A stretch of 64,000 bases of DNA from Rheinheimera nanhaiensis E407-8 (GTDB lineage Bacteria > Pseudomonadota > Gammaproteobacteria > Enterobacterales > Alteromonadaceae): NCBI RefSeq assembly GCF_000296695.1, contig NZ_BAFK01000003.1, positions 186,001 to 250,000 on the forward strand, given 5' to 3'. The translations under genes and the position numbers were made by a program. Shown here piece by piece: positions 55,288-63,012 of the stretch (positions within the stretch are counted from its first letter, which is position 1; every line of letters starts with the position of its first letter). A model generated the notes under the pieces. It did not search any database. It saw only the letters and a program-made list of their open reading frames with translations, and was not told where the DNA came from.

Positions 55288-56573
55288 GCTGACGCATCTT
55301 GTAATACAGTGCGGACAAAGCGGCCATCGGCGTCATACAGCTGTGCCTGTTTGCTAATGTTAAAGCGCCGCTCGCTGCTGTTGCCGGTGCCGGCAATATA
55401 AGCCCAGTTGCCCCAGTTGCTGGCGCAGTCGTAATCTAACAGCCGCTGCTCAAAATAGGCCGCGCCTAAGCGCCAGTCCAGCGCCAGATCGTAAATCAGA
55501 TAACTGGCGACATTCTGCCGGCCACGGTTACTCATTAAGCCGGTTTTATTGAGTAACTGCATATTGGCATCAACAAAATCGATGCCGGTTTGCCCGGCGC
55601 ACCAGCGCTGAAACTTGTCCTGCTGCCGGGAGCTAAGCCTGGGCGGGCTAAAATCTGGCTGCTGGCGTATTGCCTGTTTAATGCCGTTTCGGCTAAACCA
55701 AAGGTTGCCGTATTTGCGAAATTGCCAGCGAAAATACTCGCGCCACAATAGCTCAAACTTTAGCCAATAGGTCGAGTCGTTTGCTGCAACCTGTTGTTCA
55801 AACTGCACAATGTCCTGCCACAACTGCCTGACCGATAAGCTGCCAAGCGCCAGCGGCGCCGAGCAAAAGCTGGCATAGTGCTGGCCCAACAGCTGATTAC
55901 GCGTTTCTTTGTAGGTTAAAATATGCCGGCCCTGCCAGATAAACTCTGTTACCCGCGCCAGTGCGCCTTGCTCTGACGCGACACTTTGCAGCAGGTTGGG
56001 CTGATACTGCGATGCTAACTGGTTAAAAGCGCTGTTGTAAGGCTCGCATTGGCTCATCGTTAACCAGCCCTGGGGTGGCAGCGGCGTGTTAAGTGGTGGG
56101 CTTACCTGTAATAACGGCTCTAACTGTTTACGAAAGGGCGTAAAGCTATCGGGCAGCGTTGCCAATGTTGGCCGAAGCTGGTGGCCCAGCAGCGAATTGC
56201 AGTCAAGCTGTGTCACAGCCAAGCCCGGCGATAGTCGTAGCAGGGCCTGGCGCTCATTCGGCGCCACCGGCTCAGCGCAGTAAAGCGCTGTGGCATTAAG
56301 CTCGCGCGCCAGCTCGCTTATACGTTGCGCTACGTTCCCCACTAGGGTAATCAGGCCAATATGCTGCGCTGCCAGTTGCTGTTTAACTGCGGTTATCACG
56401 GCCAGCTGTTGTTGCAACCGGCTTAAGTTAGCGCGGGCTATACCGTATTGAGCGCCAAAAAAGGCGTGGTGATCCAGTACCACCAGCGCCGCTTTGGCCG
56501 CTGTGGGCAGCTGTAACAGCGGGTTATCATGCAGGCGCATGGTGTCGTTCAGTAAAACCAGGCTTAAGCTCAT
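55284..56573 (-). CDS. Cryptochrome DASH
   Basis: A 429-residue CRY-DASH. The N-terminal domain (SLVLLNDTMRLHDNPLL) and the FAD domain carry the DASH signatures ELLWREYFRWQFRKYG, FVDANMQLLNKTGLMSNRGRQNVASYLIYDLALDWRLGAAYFE, and GTGNSSERRFNISKQAQLYDADGRFVRTVL. CRY-DASH proteins repair cyclobutane dimers in single-stranded DNA and may signal blue light. It is coupled to both neighbours by four-base overlaps. Confidence 0.92.
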   Translation of the reverse strand: MSLSLVLLNDTMRLHDNPLLQLPTAAKAALVVLDHHAFFGAQYGIARANLSRLQQQLAVITAVKQQLAAQHIGLITLVGNVAQRISELARELNATALYCAEPVAPNERQALLRLSPGLAVTQLDCNSLLGHQLRPTLATLPDSFTPFRKQLEPLLQVSPPLNTPLPPQGWLTMSQCEPYNSAFNQLASQYQPNLLQSVASEQGALARVTEFIWQGRHILTYKETRNQLLGQHYASFCSAPLALGSLSVRQLWQDIVQFEQQVAANDSTYWLKFELLWREYFRWQFRKYGNLWFSRNGIKQAIRQQPDFSPPRLSSRQQDKFQRWCAGQTGIDFVDANMQLLNKTGLMSNRGRQNVASYLIYDLALDWRLGAAYFEQRLLDYDCASNWGNWAYIAGTGNSSERRFNISKQAQLYDADGRFVRTVLQDASA

Positions 56574-58099
56574 AACTGCTCCAGCTTACTCAGCGTGTCG
56601 GCGGCTTTGGCTAAAATAGCGGCCTTGTCGTTATCACTGCGTTTGTGCCAGTTGGCATAAGCCAGGCTTAAGCGCGGGTTTTGCCCCAGTGTCGCCTGGT
56701 TGCGCTGCAAAAAATCCCAGTACAGGGCATTAAACGGGCAGGCATCATCTTCTGTGGTCAGTTTCACCTTATAAGCGCAGTGCTTACAGTAGTCACTCAT
56801 GCGGTTGATGTAGGCACCGCTGGCCGCATAAGGCTTAGAGGCCAGCACACCACCATCGGCGTACAGTGCCATACCCAGGGTGTTGGGCAGCTCGACCCAC
56901 TCATACGCATCGGCATATACCGCTAAATACCAGTCGGTTACTTCATCCACCGACAAACCGGCCAGCAGGGCGAAATTGCCGGTGACCATCAGCCGCTGAA
57001 TATGGTGCGAATAAGCATGTTCTATGGTGCTTTGCACCGCCTGCTGCATGCAGCGCATTTTGGTTTTGCCATGCCAGTAATAAGCAGGCAAAGGCCGATG
57101 GGCATTTAGCTGGTTCCGGCTTTTATACCCGGGCATTAAAAACCAGTACAGGCCGCGCACATATTCGCGCCAGCCAATCAACTGGCGGATAAAGCCTTCA
57201 GCGGCGTTTAGCGGCACCTTGCCTTGCTGATAGGCCTGCTCAACTTTGTTACACATCCAGCGTACATCTAACAGGCCGCAGTTTAAGTACACCGAGCAGA
57301 TACTGTGCTGCAAAAACGGCTGGTTTAGCGCCATAGCATCCTGATAATCGCCAAACTGCGCCAGTTGCTGATCAACAAAGTGCAAAAATGCCTGGCGCGC
57401 ATCTTTGCCGGTTACCGCATAGCTGAACGTTGCTGTAGTGCCCATATTGCCGGCAAACTGCTGCTCGACTAACGCCATCACCTCTGCGGTAATAGCATCC
57501 GGGCTAAAGTGCAGTGGCGCCGTGGGGGCTAGGTCTTTTGGCCAGGCTTTGCGGTTGTCGCTATCGTAATTCCAGTTGCCGCCTTCTGGGCTGTCGCCCT
57601 GCATTAACAGGCCGGTATAGCGGCGCATGTCGCGGTAAAAGTATTCCATCCGCAGCTGCTTTTTGCCCTTTGCCCAGCGGGCAAAGCGGGTTAACGCACA
57701 AATAAAACGCTCATCATCCAATACCGTCAGCTGCAACCCAAAGTGCTGCTGCCAGCTGAGTATTTCCTGTTGCAGCCGGTATTCACCGCACTGCGTAAGC
57801 ATAATGCTGCTAAGTGCAGGCTGCTGTGTTAGCGCAAAGCGCACCGCATCAGTCATATTGTTAACGCCAGCTTCGGTACCGTAGCGGATATAGCACACGC
57901 GGTATCCCTGCTCGGTCAGTACCCGGGCAAAGTGGCGCATGGCACTAAACAGCAGAATAATTTTGTGCTTATGGTGCTTTACATAACTGGCTTCGCTGCC
58001 TACTTCAGCCAGTAAAATCAGGTCTTGCTGGCTTGCCTGTTGCAAGCTGGGCAGGGCTGGGCTTAGTTGATCACCCAGAATGACAATAAGTTTGGCCAT
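56570..58099 (-). CDS. Iron-sulfur bacterial cryptochrome/(6-4) photolyase (FeS-BCP, PhrB type)
   Basis: A 509-residue protein of the FeS-BCP group. The N-terminal domain begins AKLIVILGDQLSPALP. The four cluster cysteines known from Agrobacterium PhrB have counterparts: one in KTKMRCMQQA, two in DYCKHCAYKV and one 13 residues further in DDACPFN. PhrB repairs (6-4) photoproducts. ATG 58099 (MAKLIV) is preferred to a TTG six codons upstream. It is the first gene of the three-gene photolyase unit, with a four-base overlap to CRY-DASH. It shares a 126-base divergent gap with the Zur-box-bearing gene. Confidence 0.9.
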   Translation of the reverse strand: MAKLIVILGDQLSPALPSLQQASQQDLILLAEVGSEASYVKHHKHKIILLFSAMRHFARVLTEQGYRVCYIRYGTEAGVNNMTDAVRFALTQQPALSSIMLTQCGEYRLQQEILSWQQHFGLQLTVLDDERFICALTRFARWAKGKKQLRMEYFYRDMRRYTGLLMQGDSPEGGNWNYDSDNRKAWPKDLAPTAPLHFSPDAITAEVMALVEQQFAGNMGTTATFSYAVTGKDARQAFLHFVDQQLAQFGDYQDAMALNQPFLQHSICSVYLNCGLLDVRWMCNKVEQAYQQGKVPLNAAEGFIRQLIGWREYVRGLYWFLMPGYKSRNQLNAHRPLPAYYWHGKTKMRCMQQAVQSTIEHAYSHHIQRLMVTGNFALLAGLSVDEVTDWYLAVYADAYEWVELPNTLGMALYADGGVLASKPYAASGAYINRMSDYCKHCAYKVKLTTEDDACPFNALYWDFLQRNQATLGQNPRLSLAYANWHKRSDNDKAAILAKAADTLSKLEQL

Positions 58100-58183
58100 A
58101 TCAGCAACGTTAAACAAAACTTAGCAGGCTTTACGGCGCTGGCGCAGGCTTCGATCAATGGCTGGCGCGGGGAAAAACTTCAG

Positions 58184-58198
58184 TGTTATATTGTTACA
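58184..58198 (+). promoter_or_regulatory. zur box: Candidate Zur box ahead of the ZrgA-like gene
   Basis: TGTTATATTGTTACA matches the gammaproteobacterial Zur core TGTTATATTATAACA at 13 of 15 positions by my count. It lies 27 bases before the ATG, in the zone where the promoter must be, fitting repression by zinc-bound Zur (gene at 6600-7037). Confidence 0.65.
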
Positions 58199-58225
58199 AC
58201 GTAAACCTGAGTTGGAACACCTAAG

Positions 58226-58834
58226 ATGAAACACGCAACGCTTACGGCCGCGCTGTTAGGCCTGACGATGCTGCTGGCGGCGCCGCTTGCTGCCCAGGCC
58301 CGGCAGCAACATACACATAGCCATGATGAAAAGCAGCAACATGCGCATGAGCATGAGCATGATACGCATGCGGATGACGCAATGGGCGCAGGGCTGGGTG
58401 CCCATGTGCATGGTCACGGCCTGTTAACCCTGGTATTGGAAGGTAACGAAATGCAACTGGCGTTTCAGGCGGCCGCCTACAGCGTAGTGGGTTTTGAGCA
58501 TAAACCCAGCACAGCAGAGCAGCAGCAGGAAATAGACGCCGCTATTGCCATTTTTAATCAGGGTGATTGGTTTAGCGTAAATGCCGATGCCAACTGCGAG
58601 CTGGCGATGGCCGAGGCCAGTACCGACTTAACCCAGGCTAATAGCAGCGGCGGCCATGGTGATTTTTACGCTAATTATCAGCTGCTGTGTCAGCGTCCGG
58701 CGCGGTTAAACCAGCTGCAGCTGAACATTTTTAACTTGCTGCCGGCGTTAGAGCAGGTAGAAGTACAATGGATTATCAATGGCCGCCAGGGCGCGACTAA
58801 AACCTCACTGCAAAACAGCAGCGTGCAGTTTTAA
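58226..58834 (+). CDS. zrgA: His-rich periplasmic zinc-linked protein, DUF2796 / ZrgA-like
   Basis: A 202-residue protein with a signal peptide (MKHATLTAALLGLTMLLAAPLAAQA). A His/Asp/Glu-rich stretch (about 28-55, HTHSHDEKQQHAHEHEHDTHADD) looks made for zinc binding. The DUF2796 body follows (GAHVHGHGLLTLVLEGNEMQLAFQAAAYSVVGFEH). ZrgA of Vibrio cholerae belongs to the Zur-regulated zrgABCDE cluster that supports growth at low zinc. The Zur box upstream and the ABC genes downstream fit. The symbol is by family and context. Confidence 0.82.
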   Translation: MKHATLTAALLGLTMLLAAPLAAQARQQHTHSHDEKQQHAHEHEHDTHADDAMGAGLGAHVHGHGLLTLVLEGNEMQLAFQAAAYSVVGFEHKPSTAEQQQEIDAAIAIFNQGDWFSVNADANCELAMAEASTDLTQANSSGGHGDFYANYQLLCQRPARLNQLQLNIFNLLPALEQVEVQWIINGRQGATKTSLQNSSVQF

Positions 58835-58860
58835 CGCGTTATTGCGCTGGTGTTCAACAA

Positions 58861-58891
58861 TAAAAAACGGCAGCTGAGGCTGCCGTTTCTC
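58861..58891. terminator. Bidirectional terminator between zrgA-like and DUF3299 genes
   Basis: Perfect 10-bp arms AAACGGCAGC (58865-58874) and complement (58879-58888), loop TGAG. A T-rich end follows on the plus strand and a run of six T on the minus strand. Confidence 0.87.
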
Positions 58892-58907
58892 TGCCATAAC
58901 AGCACCT

Positions 58908-59447
58908 TTAGTAGGTGTATTCTTCAATATTATCCACTTTCAGGCTGTACGCCGCCTGGCCTAAATCATGCGTCATCACCTCTGTGGTCAGGGTGCCGCT
59001 GATCCAAAACGGTGAATAGATCATGTCAGCTTTCAGGTTTTTTGCGCCGCTAACAAAAATCATCTGGTTTGGTGGTGGTGGCGGCACGTGAATACAGGCG
59101 CCAAAGTAAGGCACTAAGAAAAAGCTGGTGACATTTTGCTCGGCGTCAAACTCCAGCGGCACCACAAAGCCCGGCACCCGTACCTTGGTGTTGTTGTATT
59201 TTTCCACCACCTTGGCCGAGGTTAAAATTTGCTGCCACTGCGCCGCCACCGGATCATCCCCCTGGTAGTTGTCGTCAAACGGTGAGGGCTGGCTGTAGTC
59301 GTGCTGTACTTCCGGCATCTGTTGCAACAACTTCAGATCTTCTTCCGGCATTAAGTCAGTCCATTCAATGGTTTTCACGTCATTGGCAGCAAGGCTAAAG
59401 CTTGCGACCAGTGTCAGATATAACGCAACAGATAACGTCCGTAGCAT
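58908..59447 (-). CDS. Exported DUF3299 protein of the zinc-linked cluster
   Basis: A 179-residue protein with a signal peptide (MLRTLSVALYLTLVASFSLAA), start ATG 59447 behind GGAG. The DUF3299 core contains KTIEWTDLMPEEDLKLL, VRVPGFVVPLEFDAEQNVTSFFLVPYFGACIHVPPPPPNQMIFV and SPFWISGTLTTE. A CIHVPPPPPNQ block with Cys and His in a Pro-rich loop is the hallmark and may bind metal. DUF3299 proteins accompany the ABC genes of zrg clusters. Here it is on the opposite strand, between ZrgA-like and the ABC ATPase. Confidence 0.82.
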   Translation of the reverse strand: MLRTLSVALYLTLVASFSLAANDVKTIEWTDLMPEEDLKLLQQMPEVQHDYSQPSPFDDNYQGDDPVAAQWQQILTSAKVVEKYNNTKVRVPGFVVPLEFDAEQNVTSFFLVPYFGACIHVPPPPPNQMIFVSGAKNLKADMIYSPFWISGTLTTEVMTHDLGQAAYSLKVDNIEEYTY

Positions 59448-59474
59448 TGGAGCTTGCTCCCCTAAGTTGGCATA

Positions 59475-60209
59475 ATGGCTAAACGCCAACATCATAACAT
59501 GACAGTGGAACAGCCTGTGACCGACAAGCCGAAAATTCCTGCGATTGAACTCAAACAACTGCGGTTTTTTTATCAGCCAGACAGTTGGCAGCTGTATTTA
59601 CCCGGGCTGCGCTTAGATGCCGGCGAGCATCTGTTTGTCCGTGGCGCTTCAGGCAGCGGTAAAACCACCTTGCTTAATTTACTCAGTGGCATTGCCAGGC
59701 CGGTCAGTGGCGAGCTGTATATCAATGGCCAGCCGCTGCATCAGCTAAGCAGCAGTAAGCGCGATACATTAAGAGCGCAGCACATTGGCGTGGTGTTTCA
59801 GCAGCTTAACCTGATCCCCTATTTATCGGTGCTGGACAACACCTTATTAAGCGCCCATTTTGCCGGTAAGCACCAGGCTGAGAGCCGTGCCAGAGCCCGA
59901 GAGCTGCTAAGCCGGCTGGGGCTGCCCGCAACGCTGCAACAAAGCCGTGCCAGTGCGTTAAGTGTTGGCCAGCAGCAACGGGTAGCCATTGCCCGGGCCT
60001 TGCTGCCAAAACCCACCTTACTGATTGCCGATGAACCCACTTCAGCGCTGGACACTGATAACCGCGATGCCTTTATGCGCGTCATGCTGGCCGAGGCTGA
60101 TGCCAACGGCTGTACGGTGATTTTTGTCAGCCACGATCAGAGTTTGCTGCAGTATTTTCATCGTCAACTGGATATGCAGAAGTTAGCGCAGGGAGTACAG
60201 CCATGCTGA
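59475..60209 (+). CDS. ABC transporter ATPase of the Zrg-type cluster
   Basis: A 244-residue ABC ATPase of the MacB/LolD-like group: Walker A VRGASGSGKTTLL, Q-loop VFQQLNLIPYL, signature ALSVGQQQRVAIARALL, Walker B LLIADEPTSALD and the H-loop IFVSHD. The start could be ATG 59475 or ATG 59499 (MTVEQP); the latter leaves more room for a promoter in the short divergent gap. It overlaps the permease gene by seven bases. With the FtsX-type permease it probably forms a mechanotransmission-type or efflux ABC, not a classic ZnuBC importer. Confidence 0.87.
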   Translation: MAKRQHHNMTVEQPVTDKPKIPAIELKQLRFFYQPDSWQLYLPGLRLDAGEHLFVRGASGSGKTTLLNLLSGIARPVSGELYINGQPLHQLSSSKRDTLRAQHIGVVFQQLNLIPYLSVLDNTLLSAHFAGKHQAESRARARELLSRLGLPATLQQSRASALSVGQQQRVAIARALLPKPTLLIADEPTSALDTDNRDAFMRVMLAEADANGCTVIFVSHDQSLLQYFHRQLDMQKLAQGVQPC

Positions 60210-61459
60210 TGAAACTGGCCCGATTAAGTTTATGGAACCGGCGCGGCACTGTGCTGATGACCTGGTTGTCGCTGACTATCAGTATTGCCTTGCTGCTGGG
60301 TATTGACCATTTGCGCACTGAAGCGAAAAACAGCTTTACCAGCACGGTATCAGGTACCGACCTTATTGTCGGGGCCCGCTCCGGCCAGTTAAACCTGCTG
60401 CTGTATTCAGTGTTTCGCATTGGCAATGCCACCGCCAACATCAGCTGGGACAGCTACCAGCGTTTAACTAAGCACCCGCAGGTCAGCTGGAGTATTCCGG
60501 TGTCGCTGGGCGACTCGCACCGTGGTTACCGGGTGATGGGTACCAGTACAGCCTACTTTGAGCATTACCGCTATGCCAATGCCCAGCCGCTTACGCTGGC
60601 ACAGGGCCAGCAGTTTAATGGCGTGTTTGAAACCGTACTAGGCGCAGAAGTCGCGGCCAAACTGGGGTATCAGTTAGGTGAGCAAATTGTGTTGTCACAT
60701 GGCGTCGGCGCCGTCAGTTTTAGCCAGCATAAAGACAAGCCGTTTACGGTGGTGGGGATACTGGCGCCAACCGGTACTCCGGTGGATCAAACCGTGCATG
60801 TTAGCCTGGAAGCCATAGAAGCGATACACCTGGATTGGCAGCAAGGTGCGCCTATGCCCGGGCGCCAATTAAGCGCCGGGCAGGCGCTGGCGCAGGATTT
60901 AACGCCCAAGTCGATTACTGCCGCTATGGTCGGGTTAAAGTCGCGTATGGCAACCTTTACCGTACAGCGGCAGATTAACGAATTTAAAGCCGAGCCGTTA
61001 ACCGCCATTTTACCCGGTGTAGCCCTGGCAGAGCTGTGGCAAATGCTGTCGATGGTAGAAAACTTATTATTGCTGATAAGCTTACTGGTGCTGCTGGCGG
61101 CGCTGGTTGGCATGGTCACCACCTTGCTGGCCTCAATGAAAGAGCGGCAGCGGGAAATGGCCATTTTACGCGCCACCGGTGCTCATCCCTGGTACCTGTT
61201 TGTGCTGATCCAGCTCGAAGTGCTGTTAATCACCTTGTTATCCATGCTGACGGCAGCGCTGTTATTAAGCGGCAGTTTATTGTTATTGCAGGACAGCCTG
61301 GCAGCCAATTATGGCCTTTTTATCGGTTTAAATATTATCAAACTTACCACGCTGTACTGGGCGGCGGGCATTTTGTTGCTGGCGATGCTGCTGGCGGTAA
61401 TACCGGCGGTGTCGGCCTATCGCAAAGCGCTGGCCGATGGTTTAACCGTCAGGCTGTAG
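60203..61459 (+). CDS. FtsX/MacB-type ABC permease of the Zrg-type cluster
   Basis: A 418-residue permease with one N-terminal transmembrane helix (GTVLMTWLSLTISIALLLGI), a periplasmic domain of about 240 residues (TVSGTDLIVGARSGQLNLLLYSVFRIGNATANI) and three C-terminal helices with the FtsX motif SMKERQREMAILRATGAHPWYLFVLI. It is translationally coupled to the ATPase. Zrg clusters are Zur-controlled in Vibrio, but the transported or moved substrate is not proven. Converges on the kinase gene with an 11-base overlap. Confidence 0.87.
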   Translation: MLMKLARLSLWNRRGTVLMTWLSLTISIALLLGIDHLRTEAKNSFTSTVSGTDLIVGARSGQLNLLLYSVFRIGNATANISWDSYQRLTKHPQVSWSIPVSLGDSHRGYRVMGTSTAYFEHYRYANAQPLTLAQGQQFNGVFETVLGAEVAAKLGYQLGEQIVLSHGVGAVSFSQHKDKPFTVVGILAPTGTPVDQTVHVSLEAIEAIHLDWQQGAPMPGRQLSAGQALAQDLTPKSITAAMVGLKSRMATFTVQRQINEFKAEPLTAILPGVALAELWQMLSMVENLLLLISLLVLLAALVGMVTTLLASMKERQREMAILRATGAHPWYLFVLIQLEVLLITLLSMLTAALLLSGSLLLLQDSLAANYGLFIGLNIIKLTTLYWAAGILLLAMLLAVIPAVSAYRKALADGLTVRL

Positions 61460-62816
61460 CACTTAGCGACAAGGGACCGCTGATGGTAACGGTGCAGCCG
61501 CTACTACCGTTTTGTAGCTGCACTTCCCCTTGTAGCAAGTGGGTTACCAGATTAAACACCAGGGTCAGCCCCAAGCCTTTGGCGCCCTGGCTGCGGCGGG
61601 TGGTGAAAAACGGTTCAAAGGCGCGGTTAAGTTCGTGCTGATCCATACCGCGGCCATTATCGGCTACGCTAAGCTGCCAGCTGTAGGCAGTGCTACTGGC
61701 GCTGATCAGCACTTGTCTGTGGTGCGTGCTGTTAAAGGCGTGCAGGCAGGCATTTTCCAGCAAGCGGTTTAAAATAGTAGCCAGTGCACTGGCAAAACTC
61801 TCTACTACCAGCTGCTTTGGCACCTGCAGTACCACCTCGACCTGATATTGCTGCAACATCGAGGCCATACTGGCCACCACTTTGGGAATAAACTGCGACA
61901 GCGTTATTGCTTCCGGGCGCTGATCACTGCTGTCGGTGGCAGTTTGTTTAAAGCTGTTAACCAAGTCTACCGTGCGTTGCAAATTGGTATTGACCATCGC
62001 TATGCTGTTTTTAATGGCCGCGCCGCTTTGACTAAATTGCTGGCGGGTAAGCTGGCCAGCCTGAAACAACTGCTCTAACTGGCGTAAAGTCGCCTCGGCA
62101 TGGCTGTTGGCCGTGACAGCCACGCCCAGCGGGGTATTAATTTCATGTGCTATACCTGCTACCAACCGGCCCAGACTGGCCATTTTTTCTACCTCAATCA
62201 GCCGGTGCTGCGCTTGTTGTAACTGCTCCAGCGACTGCGTCAGCTCCTGCGTGCGCTGACTGATAATTTGCTCCAGCGAGCTGTTCACTTGCTCCAGCTC
62301 TGCCTGATAGCGCTGGCGCTCGGATGCACTGAGCGCGCGGCCATAAATGTCGGCCAGAAAGCCAGCGAATACGACTTCATCCAGCTGCCATTGTTTTGGC
62401 TGGCGATGCTCAATACAAATAATGCCCACCATAGCGCCATGATGCCGTATTGGCGTATCCAGCATCGACTGTATGCCAAGCGGTGTTAAATAACACGCTG
62501 AAAATTCGCTGGTTTGCGGATGTTGGTGGGCATTGTGGGCAATGATATTGCGCTCTTCGTCCAGCGCCTGAAAGTAACGGGGAAACTGCTGGCGTGCCAG
62601 TTGCAGTTGCGAGTCAGATAACTCACCGTTATCCAGCAGGTAACTGCACTGCATAACCTGATGATCATCTGACAAAAACCAGACGCTGGCCCTGTCGACT
62701 GCTAAACCTTCGGTAATGCCGGTCAGGATCAGGCTGTTGGCAGATAACAGCTCACCTTTATCAATGTCGGCGTTTTTGCTAATTCTGGTAAGAATATCCT
62801 GCAGCTTGGTTCGCAT
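61449..62816 (-). CDS. GAF-domain sensor histidine kinase
   Basis: A 455-residue soluble kinase. A GAF domain (about 20-170; ITEGLAVDRASVWFL, LGIQSMLDTPIRHHGAMVGIICIEHR) is followed by a coiled coil with ERQRYQAELEQVNSSLEQIISQRTQELTQSLEQLQQ and the kinase core: H-box VAGIAHEINTPLGVAV, then LLENACLHAF, ADNGRGMDQHE and KGLGLTLVFNLV. There is no transmembrane helix, so it senses a cytoplasmic cue. Start ATG 62816 is preferred to one 24 codons upstream. Its likely partner is the divergent HPt-REC-REC gene. Confidence 0.87.
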   Translation of the reverse strand: MRTKLQDILTRISKNADIDKGELLSANSLILTGITEGLAVDRASVWFLSDDHQVMQCSYLLDNGELSDSQLQLARQQFPRYFQALDEERNIIAHNAHQHPQTSEFSACYLTPLGIQSMLDTPIRHHGAMVGIICIEHRQPKQWQLDEVVFAGFLADIYGRALSASERQRYQAELEQVNSSLEQIISQRTQELTQSLEQLQQAQHRLIEVEKMASLGRLVAGIAHEINTPLGVAVTANSHAEATLRQLEQLFQAGQLTRQQFSQSGAAIKNSIAMVNTNLQRTVDLVNSFKQTATDSSDQRPEAITLSQFIPKVVASMASMLQQYQVEVVLQVPKQLVVESFASALATILNRLLENACLHAFNSTHHRQVLISASSTAYSWQLSVADNGRGMDQHELNRAFEPFFTTRRSQGAKGLGLTLVFNLVTHLLQGEVQLQNGSSGCTVTISGPLSLSATA

Positions 62817-63012
62817 TACTACGCAGTGTACTCCGGTTGTGGCCACCTGCAGGGGCCTAATGGAAACAACAGCTTCAATGTATAGCATCTTTGCCGCTTA
62901 TGCGCTAAATTTAACCGTGATTTTTCATTTATTTGCCGCTGTGGTTAGGCCTTAAAAGCAACAGCCGCCGGCAGCAATATGACAGACACCTAGCGGCAGG
63001 GCAGCGAGTATA

